In this document: piece after piece, positions 15,356 to 15,605 of the stretch | Layout of the letters: each line of letters starts with the position of its first letter | Numbering within the stretch: the first letter of the stretch is position 1 | Assembly (NCBI GenBank): GCA_016209725.1 | Contig: JACQVO010000061.1 | Span: 1-15,605 of the forward strand | Origin: Candidatus Methylomirabilota bacterium | Lineage (GTDB): Bacteria > Methylomirabilota > Methylomirabilia > Methylomirabilales > 2-02-FULL-66-22 | Length of the DNA stretch: 15,605 bases | Reading direction: 5' to 3' | Made by a program: the position numbers and the translations under genes | The notes under the pieces: generated by a model | What the model was told of the DNA's origin: nothing | What the model saw: the letters and a program-made list of their open reading frames with translations, nothing else | Database searches by the model: none

Positions 15356-15605
15356 TGACCTTCATGCTGTGGTCATTAATGTGATCGCGCAGCGGACTCC
15401 TCTATCGGCGCCAGCGGAAACCGCGGCAGGTCCTGCTGTTATGTTCTTGTTCGGGAAAATCTTGAGGAGCTTTAATGCCACTCGCATTCTGGTATATGAG
15501 GGCTATGGCCCTGACGCGATGGTAGTCGCACGTTCTCTGGTTAATGCGACCATTGATCTGGGGTACATAGGAGCAGCGGATTCCGAGGAGCGAGCGAGGC
15601 AATGG
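15267..15605 (+). CDS. DUF5677-like protein (5' part, runs off the window)
   Basis: An uninterrupted frame runs from GTG 15267 to the last base (113 codons, no stop). The start is well supported: AAGGAG (15256-15261) lies 5 bp upstream, and an in-frame TAG at 15246 rules out any earlier start. The segment KILRSFNATRILVYEGYGPDAMVVARSLVNATIDLGYIGAADSEERARQW has the pattern of the helical DUF5677 family (hydrophobic helix, GYGxDA, xxRSLxxxxIxLxYI, xxxEERAxxx). Function of that family is not established; members occur in accessory regions. It lies downstream of repeat copies C and D. The family call rests on the pattern alone. Confidence 0.65.
   Translation, partial: MARKDLGDQERERVRQLIRARFCTQLAACSDLHAVVINVIAQRTPLSAPAETAAGPAVMFLFGKILRSFNATRILVYEGYGPDAMVVARSLVNATIDLGYIGAADSEERARQW

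Overview
The window is GC-rich bacterial DNA from a Gram-negative-type organism: an NtrC-family sigma-54 activator, a Tat-exported oligopeptide-binding protein and a ClpB disaggregase all point that way. Gene content and style fit an uncultured lineage such as Methylomirabilota/Rokubacteria or a deltaproteobacterial relative, but nothing here fixes the taxon. There are no rRNA, tRNA or CRISPR features.

Bases 1-910 (+): the 3' end of a sigma-54-dependent response regulator, then a plausible sigma-54 promoter (369-384) and a stand-alone receiver-domain response regulator. A strong hairpin at 873-906 separates these from the minus-strand block.

Bases 919-10912 (-): clpB with its own AT-rich promoter, preceded by a six-gene operon transcribed oppA > oppB > oppC > oppD > oppF > dapA-like. 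It encodes a complete peptide-type ABC importer: a Tat-exported binding protein, two permeases (OppC with a large periplasmic insertion) and two ATPases. Several genes are coupled by ATGA overlaps. Hairpin elements lie between oppA and oppB and between oppC and oppD. The last gene is a DapA/NanA-type lyase that has lost about 100 internal residues in frame. A sigma-70-like promoter sits upstream of oppA at 10883-10912.

Bases 11200-15605 (+): an accessory region of small, partly decayed genes, all on the plus strand. They are an excisionase-like HTH remnant, a broken DUF3800 gene, a J-domain protein coupled to a TPR protein, a 106-residue unknown, a zinc-ribbon/membrane-anchored protein whose 3' end looks displaced, and the start of a DUF5677-like gene running off the end.

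The most interesting signal is in this last region: a roughly 65-70 bp repeat in three same-orientation copies (11462-11525, 12445-12513, 15105-15172) plus a partial fourth (15188-15212). Each full copy ends in GCTGTTT and lies 62-94 bp upstream of a start codon. The clearest copy folds into a 13-bp hairpin with a T-rich tail. The third copy sits where the zinc-ribbon gene loses its family-like sequence. This suggests element-plus-gene modules, or a repeated leader/terminator, and it matches no family I can name.
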